Assembly (NCBI GenBank): GCA_028873865.1
Contig: JAPPNI010000034.1
Location: forward strand, 92,742 to 156,741
Source: Chloroflexota bacterium
GTDB lineage: Bacteria; Chloroflexota; Dehalococcoidia; Bin125
Length of the DNA stretch: 64,000 bases
Direction: 5' to 3'
Shown here: one piece after another, positions 58,757 to 64,000 of the stretch
How positions within the stretch are numbered: position 1 is the stretch's first letter
How the letters are laid out: each line of letters starts with the position of its first letter
Made by a program: the position numbers and the translations under genes
Notes under the pieces: model-generated
The model's database searches: none
The model's input: only the letters and a program-made list of their open reading frames with translations
Told to the model about the DNA's origin: nothing

Positions 58757-58801
58757 GCTCAGTTCCTCTCTACTGGTTCTTTCTCTCTCTGAGAGAGAGC
58801 C

Positions 58802-58823
58802 GGCCCCCGCCGTCGCGGGGGCC
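58802..58823. terminator. GC hairpin
   Basis: GGCCCCC (58802-58808) pairs with GGGGGCC (58817-58823) around an 8-base loop. It lies after the gene at 58983 and before the holin-like gene in transcription order, so it could be an internal terminator or a processing site. No T-run. Confidence 0.45.
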
Positions 58824-58834
58824 GGGGTGAGGCT

Positions 58835-58865
58835 CGTCCCCGCCTGTGAGCGAGGACCTGCTCCG
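58835..58865. repeat. inverted repeat, left arm
   Basis: CGTCCCCGCCTGTGAGCGAG and onward matches, in opposite orientation and with few differences, the element at 58936-58972. A third copy is at 39052-39083. Confidence 0.75.
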
Positions 58866-58935
58866 GGCGCTCGCCAGGCGCCCGGCGATCGATATGACCG
58901 CACCGCTCAACACCGCGCCAACCCCAGAGACGCGG

Positions 58936-58972
58936 CGGAGCGGGAGCGGGTCCCCGCTCGCAGGCGGGGACG
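58936..58972. repeat. inverted repeat, right arm
   Basis: CGGAGCGGGAGCGGGTCCCC followed by GCTCGCAGGCGGGGACG. With the arm at 58835-58865 it brackets a 70-bp spacer, a MITE-like or hairpin arrangement. Confidence 0.75.
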
Positions 58973-58982
58973 GCCGACACGG

Positions 58983-59195
58983 CTATCCGCCTCGGACGAT
59001 GAACGCCGAGACCAGCCCGATCGTCGCCAGCAGCACCGTCCCGCCGCCGAGCGCGACATAGAGCCGGTCAATCCGGGCGTCGATCTGGTCCAGCCCGCTC
59101 TCGATCCGCCTCAGGTACTGCCACAGCGCCTCGGTCGCATCGGTGTGCGGGATCGGCGGCCGCGGCCGCCGGTCCGTGAAACCCGTTCGTGACAT
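58983..59195 (-). CDS. small coiled-coil membrane protein (XhlA-like)
   Basis: A 70-residue protein from the ATG at 59195 after GGAGAGGAGGAG. Residues ~22-45 (EALWQYLRRIESGLDQIDAR) are a short coiled coil, and residues ~48-68 (VALGGGTVLLATIGLVSAFI) form one transmembrane segment. This is the layout of XhlA-type hemolysin/holin partners in phage lysis modules. The ATG overlaps the stop of the upstream gene by one base. Confidence 0.6.
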   Translation of the reverse strand: MSRTGFTDRRPRPPIPHTDATEALWQYLRRIESGLDQIDARIDRLYVALGGGTVLLATIGLVSAFIVRGG

Positions 59196-59521
59196 CACTC
59201 CTCCTCTCCGTCGATCTCCTCGCGCGCCTCCGCAAACGCGTCCCGCTCCAGCGCCTGCGCGAACCACTCGCCGGGCAGCTCGTCCGGCGACTCCGCCTCG
59301 CACCAGCCCGTGGCGCGGTGCTTGAGGTACCGGTCGGCCGCCACCGGCAGCCAGCGTTCCCGCTCCGATAGGTCCGAGCGCTCGGCGTCGTCGGGCCGGC
59401 GCATCAGGATGTCGTAGCTGGCCATCTCCTGTCCCTGCCGGCGCATGGCCACGTACTCGCGGTGACTGAACAGCAGCGCCCGCTCGCCGGCCCGCACCAT
59501 CGGTTGCGTCTTCGTTTCCAT
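59195..59521 (-). CDS. cassette protein of unknown function
   Basis: A 108-residue acidic protein with AGAGAGGAA before its ATG at 59521. Segments include ALLFSHREYVAMRRQGQEMA, ERERWLPVAADRYLKHRATG and WFAQALERDAFAEAREEIDG. No family recognised. It might be a head-completion or tail-adaptor-like piece, but only its position between a capsid and a lysis gene suggests this. It ends by overlapping the XhlA-like gene. Confidence 0.55.
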   Translation of the reverse strand: METKTQPMVRAGERALLFSHREYVAMRRQGQEMASYDILMRRPDDAERSDLSERERWLPVAADRYLKHRATGWCEAESPDELPGEWFAQALERDAFAEAREEIDGEEE

Positions 59522-59542
59522 CGTTCTCTTCCTCTCTGCTGA

Positions 59543-59599
59543 TCCCCTCTCCCACCGGGAGAGAGGCTTGCCCCCGCGTCGGCGGGGAGGGTGAGGGTC
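59543..59599. repeat. palindromic repeat
   Basis: CCCCTCTCCCACCGGGAGAG, then a GCCCCCGCGTCGGCGGGG-like palindrome and GTGAGGGT. This form resembles a common bacterial REP-like element. It sits between the cassette genes at 59195 and 59598, where it could affect mRNA stability. Confidence 0.65.
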
Positions 59600-59915
59600 A
59601 CCCGGGACCCAGACCCGCGTTGATCTCCGTCTCCAGCCACGGCTCCGCCTCGATCGCGATCGCCTCGTGCGACAGCCCCTGCTCCTCGGCCGCGTCGAGC
59701 AGCAGGCGTTCGGCCTCTTGCGCGTCGTGGAAGCCGTGACCCAGCAGCGCCTGGTCGCGGCCCAGGTAGGCGCGCCCGTGACGGTCGCGCTTCGGCGTTC
59801 GCAGATACGCGCGCCGGGCGCGCAGGCCGCCTCCCAGCCGCGGCGCCGAGAAGGTCTCGGAGCGCAGCCGGGAGAAGTCGGCCGGCGACCACAGTCCGCG
59901 GTCGTCCAGAGGCAT
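59598..59915 (-). CDS. cassette protein of unknown function
   Basis: A 105-residue protein whose ATG at 59915 follows GGAGG and lies four bases after the capsid stop codon. The N-terminal half is basic (RLGGGLRARRAYLRTPKRDR), and the C-terminal half is acidic and helical (DAQEAERLLLDAAEEQ, HEAIAIEAEPWLETE). In many phages a small gene directly after the capsid gene encodes a head-completion protein, but there is no recognisable motif here. Confidence 0.55.
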   Translation of the reverse strand: MPLDDRGLWSPADFSRLRSETFSAPRLGGGLRARRAYLRTPKRDRHGRAYLGRDQALLGHGFHDAQEAERLLLDAAEEQGLSHEAIAIEAEPWLETEINAGLGPG

Positions 59916-59918
59916 GAC

Positions 59919-60800
59919 TCAGCCTCCGTCCGCGGTGATCTGGCAACCGTGGTGGGTGTAACCCGCGATCCCGGCGTTGTAGTCCGCCATCGAGCGCAGC
60001 GTCACACCGGGCCATTCGGCCTCCTCGAAGATCGACATCCGCCAGTCCATCGAACAGGCCCAGACCAATGCCTCGGTGCCGAACATTGAGCAGATGTAGT
60101 CGCCGCTGCCGTCGACGCCCATGTAGCCGTCGACGAACACGGCGGTGCCCATCAGCGGAATCTCCGACACGTGGAAGCGCCGGATCATCCGCTCCGAGAT
60201 GCCGGCCGGAATCCAGTTGGATCCCGAGCCGACGCCCCTCGCGCCGATGTCCTCCAGCACGTGCTCGGCCACGATCGGCGAGAGCACGGTGACGATGTCG
60301 CCGCGCGGCGGCCCGCCGTTCGCGCGAGTCACCGACTGCAGGATGCGCCGCCCCTCGCGCAGCTTGGCCAGGGTCAGCTCCTCGCCGCTGGCGCCCACGT
60401 CGTTGTCGGTGTGCCAGTTGCCGAACTCGCCGGTCAGGTCGGTGTCGATGTCCTGGCCCTGCGACAGCGCCATCTCGTCCGACACCAGTCGGACCAGGTC
60501 CTCGCGCGAGTAGTTGATCGCGCGGACGTGGATCCGCACGTGGATCGCCCGGAAGACCGGCGAGATCGTGTTGCTCGCCAGCGTGAACCGCGAGGTCACG
60601 CTCAGCTCCTCGCCCTCGTCCGGCGTCTGCACGTTCGAGACGCTGGAGATGCGCGGGATCTGGGCGCTGTTCGAGCCCTTGGGCACGATCAACTTGCGCG
60701 CCAGGGACAGCATCGGCGCGGACTGCGGCATTTGCGCCATGGTCCGCTCGATGATCGGCTCGAATGAAGCCGTGATGTTGCTCGAAAGAGTGTCAGCCAT
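59919..60800 (-). CDS. phage major capsid protein (HK97-fold candidate)
   Basis: A 293-residue protein with AGAGAGGAA six bases before the ATG. Capsid-like features are the N-terminal arm (SSNITASFEPIIERTMAQMP), the E-loop region IPRISSVSNVQTPDEGEELS, the spine-helix-like REDLVRLVSDEMALSQGQDI near residue 115, and the P-domain/A-domain part TVLSPIVAEHVLEDIGARGV and IPLMGTAVFVDGYMGVDGSG. ALVWACSMDWRMSIFEEAEW near the end is typical of capsid C-terminal strands. Nothing suggests truncation. The preceding gene is scaffold-like. No portal or terminase is found. Confidence 0.78.
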   Translation of the reverse strand: MADTLSSNITASFEPIIERTMAQMPQSAPMLSLARKLIVPKGSNSAQIPRISSVSNVQTPDEGEELSVTSRFTLASNTISPVFRAIHVRIHVRAINYSREDLVRLVSDEMALSQGQDIDTDLTGEFGNWHTDNDVGASGEELTLAKLREGRRILQSVTRANGGPPRGDIVTVLSPIVAEHVLEDIGARGVGSGSNWIPAGISERMIRRFHVSEIPLMGTAVFVDGYMGVDGSGDYICSMFGTEALVWACSMDWRMSIFEEAEWPGVTLRSMADYNAGIAGYTHHGCQITADGG

Positions 60801-60831
60801 CAATCATTCCTCTCTGTTTCGCTCTTCCTCG

Positions 60832-60849
60832 TTCCCGCGTGCGCGGGAA
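60832..60849. repeat. small palindrome
   Basis: TTCCCGC and GCGGGAA flank GTGC, between the scaffold-like and capsid genes. It may be a REP-like unit or an mRNA processing hairpin separating the scaffold and capsid messages. Confidence 0.5.
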
Positions 60850-60871
60850 TCTCGGTGCCCGTGCATGAACG

Positions 60872-61288
60872 TCATGCCTCGGGATGCCGGATCAGCCACT
60901 CGGAGAACTCTCTCCGACGCTCCTGGCGCTGGGAATCCTCTTCACTCGAGCGAATGAAGTCGGTCCACTCGGCCACGCTGCCCGGCAGTTGCGGCGGCGC
61001 TCCGCCGCGCAGACCCTGGGTCGGTCCCGGTTGGGCGGCTCGGCTGCGGGTCTCGAAGGTTCGGCTCAACTCCGTCCGAACCGTCGCCTCCCGTTCCCGC
61101 GCCGCCCGCTCGGCGATCAGATCGCGCCAGGCCTGGGCCATGTCGTCCGGGTGCTCGGTCGAGCCCAGACGCTCGCGTTCCTCGTCCGAGAGCTCGCCAA
61201 TCGCGTCCAGCATGGCTTCCCGCAACGCGCCCGCCTCATCCGACCCCGTCCCGACGTCCCCAACCTCCGCCTGCTCTGCCAACTCCAT
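60872..61288 (-). CDS. scaffold-like protein
   Basis: Starting at the ATG at 61288, directly after GGAGGAGGAG, gives a 138-residue acidic, highly charged, almost wholly helical protein: EAGALREAMLDAIGELSDEE, MAQAWRDLIAERAAREREAT and SSEEDSQRQERRREFSEWLI. This matches phage scaffolding proteins in length, charge and position immediately before a capsid gene. It has no Cys and no catalytic motif. A longer N-terminal extension to 61387 is less likely because it would run through the leader hairpin. Confidence 0.65.
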   Translation of the reverse strand: MELAEQAEVGDVGTGSDEAGALREAMLDAIGELSDEERERLGSTEHPDDMAQAWRDLIAERAAREREATVRTELSRTFETRSRAAQPGPTQGLRGGAPPQLPGSVAEWTDFIRSSEEDSQRQERRREFSEWLIRHPEA

Positions 61289-61307
61289 CTCCTCCTCCAA
61301 ACAAAAC

Positions 61308-61339
61308 GAGCGCCGACGGATGTCATCCGTTCGGCGCTC
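61308..61339 (-). terminator. terminator-like hairpin in the cassette leader (attenuator candidate)
   Basis: A ~15-bp stem (GAGCGCCGA.../...TCGGCGCTC, one bulged base) is followed on the minus strand by GTTTTGTTT, the form of an intrinsic terminator. It lies between the predicted promoter at 61372-61400 and the first cassette gene, 20 bases upstream of its start. It would stop transcription unless prevented. Confidence 0.65.
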
Positions 61340-61371
61340 GCAGGCGCGCTGTCCGTCGCGCTGATGTGTCG

Positions 61372-61400
61372 AATATACGTCCGGCACTGAAAGAACGCAA
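61372..61400 (-). promoter_or_regulatory. predicted promoter of the phage-type cassette
   Basis: On the minus strand, TTGCGT (61395-61400) and TATATT (61372-61377) are separated by 17 bases, a good sigma-70-type layout in a locally AT-rich stretch. Transcription would start near 61365 and run through the hairpin into the scaffold-like gene. Confidence 0.5.
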
Positions 61401-61453
61401 ATTCAATATTGTCAGCAAAACTACATTCGCGAGGCGGCGCCTCAACCGCCCCT

Positions 61454-61459
61454 TATCCT
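61454..61459 (+). promoter_or_regulatory. -10 element of a likely leaderless promoter (TATCCT)
   Basis: TATCCT ends six bases before the ATG at 61466; the bases between (GCGCCA) do not form a ribosome-binding site. Confidence 0.6.
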
Positions 61460-61465
61460 GCGCCA

Positions 61466-63892
61466 ATGCTCAACGACACCCACGTCCTCGACCTGACCGA
61501 CGAACCGCTCGCCCTCGGCGCGCGCATGCTCGCCGACATCGGCGCCGATGTCGTGCGAATCGAGGATGCCCGAGGCGACCAGCTCCGGATGCGCGAGCCG
61601 ACCATCGCCGGCGACGCCCCACGCGCCGAGCGCGGCTGGGCCCACCTGCTCTACAACGCCGGCAAGCGCTCGGTCGCCGTCGACATCGACGACCCCGCCG
61701 CCTGGACAAAGATTGAATCGCTCCTGCCGCAGTTCGATGTCGTCCTCGCCCCGCTGGAACCGTCCGGCGCGCTGGCCGACTGGCTGGAGCGCGGGCGCAA
61801 CGGCGACTGGTCCTCCGAGATCCCGATCGTCGACGCCGTCTTCCGCCGAGGCGCCGACGAGCCGATGACCGACCTCACGGCCATGGCCGCCGGCGGACAC
61901 GTCGTGCTCAACGGACATCCCGAGGACCCGCCCGTCTGGCCGGCCGGCAACCTCTCGCACAAGCAGGGCTCAATCGCCATGGCCGAGGCGGCGATGGCGC
62001 TGATCATGCAGCGACGTCGCGGCGGCGAGGTGGGCCGGATCACCGTCGGCATGCAGGAAGCGGTCACCTTCACCACGCTGCAGACCGCCAGCGGCAACTG
62101 GTGGACCTGGCACGGCACCTCGCCCAGCCGACACATCCCGATCGGCTCGGGCGTCACCTTCCGGGCCAGGGACGGTCACTGGCTCTCGTTCACGATCCAT
62201 CCGCCGCACTGGTACCGATTCGTCAACTGGGTCGACGACGTACTCGGACTCGAAGAAGGCGAACTGCGCGGCGAAGACTGGGACGACGAGTTCTGGCGCG
62301 AGCAGCACCAGCCCGAGATCATCCCCTGGATCGACCGGCTCTGCAGGGCCCTCACCGTCACAGAGCTGCACGACCGGGGCCAGGAGCTGGGCCTGCTCGT
62401 CCTGCCGATCAACACGGTCGAGGAAGTCGCCAACGACCCGCACCTGATCGCCCGCGGCTACTACCAGTCCGTCGATCACCCCCAGCTCGGCAGCAGCCTG
62501 ATCCTCCCCCGCTCCCCGATCCGCACCCGGGGCGAACAACCCCGCGCCCAACGAGCCCCCACTCTCGGCGAACACAACGACCAGGTTCTTCAGACCTCCC
62601 CCTCCGGGGGAGGTGCCGCGGAGCGGCGGAGGGGGGCCGACCTCAATCACGCCTCAGCTCTCTTCAACGGCACACCTCCACCGCCACGACGCCCCCTCGA
62701 CGGCGTCCGAGTCCTCGACTTCACCTGGGCCATCGCCGGCTCCCTCGGCACCCGACTCCTCGCCGACCTCGGCGCCGAAGTGCTCAAGATCGAATCCGAA
62801 TCCCGCATCGACCCGATCCGCTATCGGGGCGTTCAGCCCCCCGACCGTTTTTCGATCAACACCAACGGCACCTTCAATGACTGCGCCGGCGGCAAGAAGT
62901 CGGTCACGCTCAACCTCAAGACCGAGGAGGGCATCGAAGCCGTCCGTGAACTGGCCCGACAGGCCGACCTCGTCACCTCCAACTACACGCCATACCGGCT
63001 CGACCGCTGGGGCATCGGCTATGACGACCTGCGCCGGATCAAGCCCGACATCATCGTTTGCAATGTCGCCGTCATGGGCATCGAGGGACCGCGCGCCGAG
63101 TGGCGCTCCTACGGCAACGGCATCGTCGCCATGTGCGGCCTCGCCCATCGCTCCGGCTTCCCCGGCAAGGCCCCGATCGGCCTCGGCACGCTGCACACCG
63201 ACTTCACGGTGCCCTACTACCTCGCCACCTCCGTCATGTCAGCGCTCGACCATCGCGAGCGCACCGGCGAGGGGCGCTACCTCGAGATCGCTCAGTACGA
63301 GACCGCCGTCCAGCTGCTCGACACTGAACTGATCGAAGCCCTCAACGGCGGCCGCGAGCGTCCCCGTATGGGTAATCGCTCCCCGTTCATGTCGCCGCAT
63401 GGCGTCTTCCCGGCGATGGGCGACGAGCGTTGGGTCGCCATCGCCTGCCGCGACGACACAGACTGGCGCAACCTCTGCCGAGTCATGGGCCGCGCCGACC
63501 TCGCCTCAAGGCCGGAACTCGACCGGCTCGCCGGACGCCAGGCCCACGAGGACGAGCTTGAAGCCGCCATCTCAGACTGGACCCGCGCCCAGGACGACTG
63601 GACCTCGTACCGCCTGCTGATCAACGCCGGCGTCCCGGCCAGCCCGGTCGAGCGTCTCGAGGACTTCTTCGACGGCCAGGACCGGGCGATGCGCGACAAC
63701 TACAACCCGGCCGAGTCGCCCGAAGGCCCCACCTTCCAGATCCAGCAGGAACCGATCCTCTGGGACGGCGAGCGCCTCCCCGCTGTCCGCGCTCCGATCT
63801 GGAGCGAACACACCGAGGAAGTGCTCAAGGGTCTGCTGGGCTACAGCGACGACGACATGACCCGCCTCGCCGCCGCCGGCACGCTGGGTTAG
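61466..63892 (+). CDS. double-domain family III CoA-transferase
   Basis: An 808-residue fusion of two CaiB-like domains. Domain 1 (about residues 1-375) has LALGARMLADIGADVVRIED and GLLVLPINTVEEVANDPHLI. Domain 2 (about 412-808) starts DGVRVLDFTWAIAGSLGTRL and has LLADLGAEVLKIESESRIDP, with LHTDFTVPYYLATSVMSALD near the active-site Asp (LHTD). The Asp position in domain 1 is less clear, so it may be structural. The linker SPSGGGAAERRRGAD is encoded by a REP-like repeat. The 5' end is read from the ATG at 61466, as no ribosome site supports the earlier TTG. It is related to the single-domain gene at 52157. Confidence 0.88.
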   Translation: MLNDTHVLDLTDEPLALGARMLADIGADVVRIEDARGDQLRMREPTIAGDAPRAERGWAHLLYNAGKRSVAVDIDDPAAWTKIESLLPQFDVVLAPLEPSGALADWLERGRNGDWSSEIPIVDAVFRRGADEPMTDLTAMAAGGHVVLNGHPEDPPVWPAGNLSHKQGSIAMAEAAMALIMQRRRGGEVGRITVGMQEAVTFTTLQTASGNWWTWHGTSPSRHIPIGSGVTFRARDGHWLSFTIHPPHWYRFVNWVDDVLGLEEGELRGEDWDDEFWREQHQPEIIPWIDRLCRALTVTELHDRGQELGLLVLPINTVEEVANDPHLIARGYYQSVDHPQLGSSLILPRSPIRTRGEQPRAQRAPTLGEHNDQVLQTSPSGGGAAERRRGADLNHASALFNGTPPPPRRPLDGVRVLDFTWAIAGSLGTRLLADLGAEVLKIESESRIDPIRYRGVQPPDRFSINTNGTFNDCAGGKKSVTLNLKTEEGIEAVRELARQADLVTSNYTPYRLDRWGIGYDDLRRIKPDIIVCNVAVMGIEGPRAEWRSYGNGIVAMCGLAHRSGFPGKAPIGLGTLHTDFTVPYYLATSVMSALDHRERTGEGRYLEIAQYETAVQLLDTELIEALNGGRERPRMGNRSPFMSPHGVFPAMGDERWVAIACRDDTDWRNLCRVMGRADLASRPELDRLAGRQAHEDELEAAISDWTRAQDDWTSYRLLINAGVPASPVERLEDFFDGQDRAMRDNYNPAESPEGPTFQIQQEPILWDGERLPAVRAPIWSEHTEEVLKGLLGYSDDDMTRLAAAGTLG
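62595..62636. repeat. REP-like palindromic element, copy B, inside coding sequence
   Basis: CCTCCCCCTCCGGGGGAGG, then TGCCGCGGAGCGGCGGAGGG and GGG. Same family as copy A at 20039-20078. Here it is in frame and encodes the linker between the two CoA-transferase domains. Confidence 0.85.
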
Positions 63893-64000
63893 CTCCGCCA
63901 GCGCCCCTTGCCCCAACCGCGCATGCCATCCCGATCGAAGCCGTTGTTCACGACATCTTCAATCCGGGTCGCCGCCTCCGACTTCTTCGTCTCGGCCTCT
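63889..64000 (-). CDS. 3' end of an unidentified gene (partial)
   Basis: Read on the minus strand from the right edge, one frame stays open for 36 codons and ends TAA at 63889, overlapping the CoA-transferase stop by four bases (TTAG). The residues (EAETKKSEAATRIEDVVNNG, then FDRDGMRGWGKGRWRS) are charged, Gly/Trp-rich at the end and look like a real protein C-terminus. The rest lies outside the window, so no function is proposed. Confidence 0.55.
   Translation of the reverse strand, partial: EAETKKSEAATRIEDVVNNGFDRDGMRGWGKGRWRS

Larger units (their letters stand above)
58757..58982. other. 226-bp repeat-rich gap inside the phage-type cassette
   Basis: It holds a CT/GA palindrome (58783-58799), a GC hairpin (58802-58823) and the inverted pair 58835-58865/58936-58972. 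One frame on the minus strand is open but has Arg/Pro-rich, repeat-derived translation, so I do not call a gene. Confidence 0.6.

Noticed and set aside
58759..58980. Minus-strand frame in the cassette gap
   Set aside because: Its translation is derived from palindromic repeats and Arg/Pro-rich; the adjacent genes account for the lysis module.
1..64000. tRNA or rRNA genes
   Set aside because: No cloverleaf or rRNA-like stretch was recognised in the intergenic regions; a covariance-model scan would be the decisive check.

Overview
The window is GC-rich (about two thirds G+C by eye), densely packed bacterial chromosome with genes on both strands, many ATGA-type overlaps and no rRNA, tRNA or CRISPR array that I can see. 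The gene content suggests a Chloroflexota lineage, perhaps SAR202/Dehalococcoidia-like. Pointers are several CaiB-type CoA-transferases, a stand-alone acyl-CoA dehydrogenase, a luciferase-like F420-type oxidoreductase, a deazaflavin nitroreductase-like protein, a phosphotriesterase-like lactonase, Peptidase-MA-like proteins and a small YFLH/YFFAK-type protein that I associate with Chloroflexi. An actinobacterial relative cannot be excluded, because the inositol-lipid genes look actinobacterial. This taxonomic call is inference.

Layout. 1-2.3 kb: three DinB-fold proteins and small membrane/lipoproteins. 2.3-6.7 kb: D-2-hydroxyacid dehydrogenase, orotate-PRTase-like protein, two zinc-ribbon proteins and a nitronate monooxygenase. 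7.0-7.8 kb: a Phd/VapC toxin-antitoxin pair with a tandem-repeat operator. 7.8-13.3 kb: acyl-CoA dehydrogenase, phosphotriesterase-like hydrolase joined to an alpha/alpha-toroid protein, and an LLM oxidoreductase. 14.4-21.2 kb: a minus-strand cluster for an inositol glycolipid (Ino1, two LpxL/PatA-type acyltransferases, a PHP protein, a PimA-like mannosyltransferase, an inactive Peptidase-MA-like protein and a PI-phosphate-synthase-like enzyme), with a HisN/IMPase-type phosphatase divergent from it. 22-36.4 kb: thioredoxin-fold proteins, prfB with its +1 frameshift, an active Peptidase-MA-like protein, folD, acpS, nnrD, two tautomerases, fabF, recJ and an EF-G paralogue. 36.5-45.2 kb: SIMPL protein, dienelactone hydrolase, crotonase, an HTH/SEC-C protein, zinc alcohol dehydrogenase, polysaccharide deacetylase, DUF4202, a methyltransferase, a BrnT-like TA pair and Ogt. 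45.3-49.8 kb: selD, which reads an in-frame UGA as selenocysteine, then an LhgO-like oxidase and a type II restriction-modification pair. 49.8-57.7 kb: TPR protein, HicBA, CaiB, Uma2, two tandem MaoC-like hot-dog proteins and an MFS transporter. 57.77-61.4 kb: a compact phage-derived cassette (scaffold-like protein, capsid protein, small proteins, holin-like proteins, amidase) with no terminase, portal, tail or integrase gene. 61.5-63.9 kb: a double-domain CoA-transferase whose interdomain linker is encoded by a REP-like repeat. A partial minus-strand gene runs off the right edge.

Three themes link these parts. First, the 14.4-22.2 kb block could make inositol-3-phosphate, join it to a CDP-lipid, mannosylate it and acylate it, i.e. 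a PIM-like glycolipid. Second, five host genes have TANNNT exactly 6 nt before ATG, which suggests leaderless transcription, while the phage-type cassette uses strong uniform Shine-Dalgarno sequences and has a terminator-like hairpin in its leader. Third, short GC-rich palindromic repeats are scattered around, and some have been absorbed into coding sequence.
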